From Pteria penguin (lineage: Eukaryota; Mollusca; Bivalvia; Pterioida; Pteriidae), in assembly GCA_035048485.1 (NCBI GenBank), contig CM068587.1, positions 34,395,001 through 34,459,000 of the forward strand: 64,000 nt of DNA. The letters are read 5' to 3'. Both the position numbers and the translations under genes were made by a program. Shown here in pieces: positions 63,233-64,000 of the stretch. Under the pieces are notes generated by a model. That model worked only from the letters and a program-made list of their open reading frames with translations. It searched no databases and was not told the DNA's origin. Position 1 is the first letter of the stretch; the number at the start of each line of letters is the position of its first letter.

Positions 63233-64000
63233 ACAAGAGGCCCAAGTGGGCCTATATCGCCCACCTTAGTATCTAGATGATCAGTCATGCATGAAGGAAG
63301 AATTCATTTATTTTTGCATTACTGTGACTAAGTCAACACAAATGTTGAAAATATGTCAAATTTTATTTCAGACTAGAATAAAAAACAGTTTTAAAAAATT
63401 CATAAAAAAATCCAAAACATGAAATATTGAAAAAAATTCTTCGCAGTAGTATTTCTTACCATCAAAATGATCAAATTAAACCAAATTATTGCATAAATAT
63501 TTACTAAAAGAAAAAATAACTCATTTCTGTATTAAAATTACAAAGTCCAAAAAAAAAAAAGGCAAAAAAACGTTAAAAATTATTTCGAAACGGAACAAAA
63601 AATAACAATACTTCTTAATGCATCCTCTAGATCAAACCTATGCATTCGGTTTGTCTCTGTATGCCCCCCGTCTGAAGAAGAAGTTTGTCAAAGAAGGGTA
63701 CCTTCTTTGACCTATTTTTGCCTGTTGTGGCGCCACTTGTGGACTGATCCTGACAAAGATGACCAGATTTGTAGGGGAACTTAAGTACTTGATGCATACG
63801 AAGTTTCATCAAATTCCTTTCTGCGGTTATGAAGAAAAAGATCAAAATGTGAAATGTTTACACCAATTGTCCCCCCCCCCCTTTACTTCTTGAAAGTCTT
63901 AAAAAATTCAGAAAAAATCCAAAACATGACATATTGAAAACATTTCTTCACAGTAGTATTTCTTACCATAAAAATGATCAAATTAAATCAAATTAATGCA
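63233..64000. repeat. Dispersed bivalve-type repeat with internal direct copies
   Basis: It starts AACAAGAGGCCCAAGTGGGC (palindrome GGCCCAAGTGGGCC), then TATATCGCCCACCTTAG. Bases 63395-63495 recur at about 63900-64000 (AATCCAAAACATGA, CAGTAGTATTTCTTACCAT, AATGATCAAATTAAA), offset about 505, so a tandem or duplicated unit runs off the window end. No gene. Confidence 0.65.

Overview
The window is nuclear DNA of a metazoan, most likely a bivalve mollusc. Genes are split into short exons by AT-rich introns with standard GT-AG splice sites. Dispersed repeats, including tRNA-derived SINEs with (ACCA)n tails, palindromic MITEs and a 'GCACCAGATGCGCATTTCG' element, resemble repeats I associate with bivalve genomes. 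The species cannot be fixed from the sequence.

Layout: (1) 195-8133, + strand: the last six coding exons of PSMC6/Rpt4, the 26S proteasome ATPase 10B, with upstream exons outside the window. Its introns hold two SINE families, a foldback MITE and a minisatellite. (2) 8.2-24.0 kb: no host gene found. It holds a recent-looking 470-bp tandem duplication, a decayed non-LTR retrotransposon (about 10.5-15.8 kb) with another repeat nested inside it, long (TA)n tracts, a TTAA-flanked MITE and SINE heads. (3) 24170-38140, + strand: a complete 17-exon gene for a predicted secreted protein of 653 residues with the order signal peptide, CAP/SCP domain, three EGF repeats, MAM, EGF, MAM. (4) 38.2-46.3 kb: intergenic, with a retroelement fragment and simple repeats. 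(5) 46411-61607 and probably beyond, + strand: a tandem paralogue of gene (3). Thirteen exons match in order, phase and length (one exon is a codon shorter); the exons for the second MAM domain are not in the window. Its introns carry an internally deleted LTR retrotransposon, a reverse-transcriptase-like relic, a foldback DNA element and SINEs. (6) 61.6-64.0 kb: repeats only.

The main interest is the CAP-EGF-MAM pair. The two copies share a promoter with a matched CACGTG / CCAAT / TATA spacing. They differ in odd, checkable ways: copy 1 has an intronic minisatellite built from the end of its own exon 4 and the adjoining 5' splice site, and copy 2 has an in-frame 57-bp duplication across a 3' splice site that could yield two isoforms. 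PSMC6 is a housekeeping gene with no evident functional link to them. Coordinates and reading frames were worked out by eye, and no search or alignment program was run.
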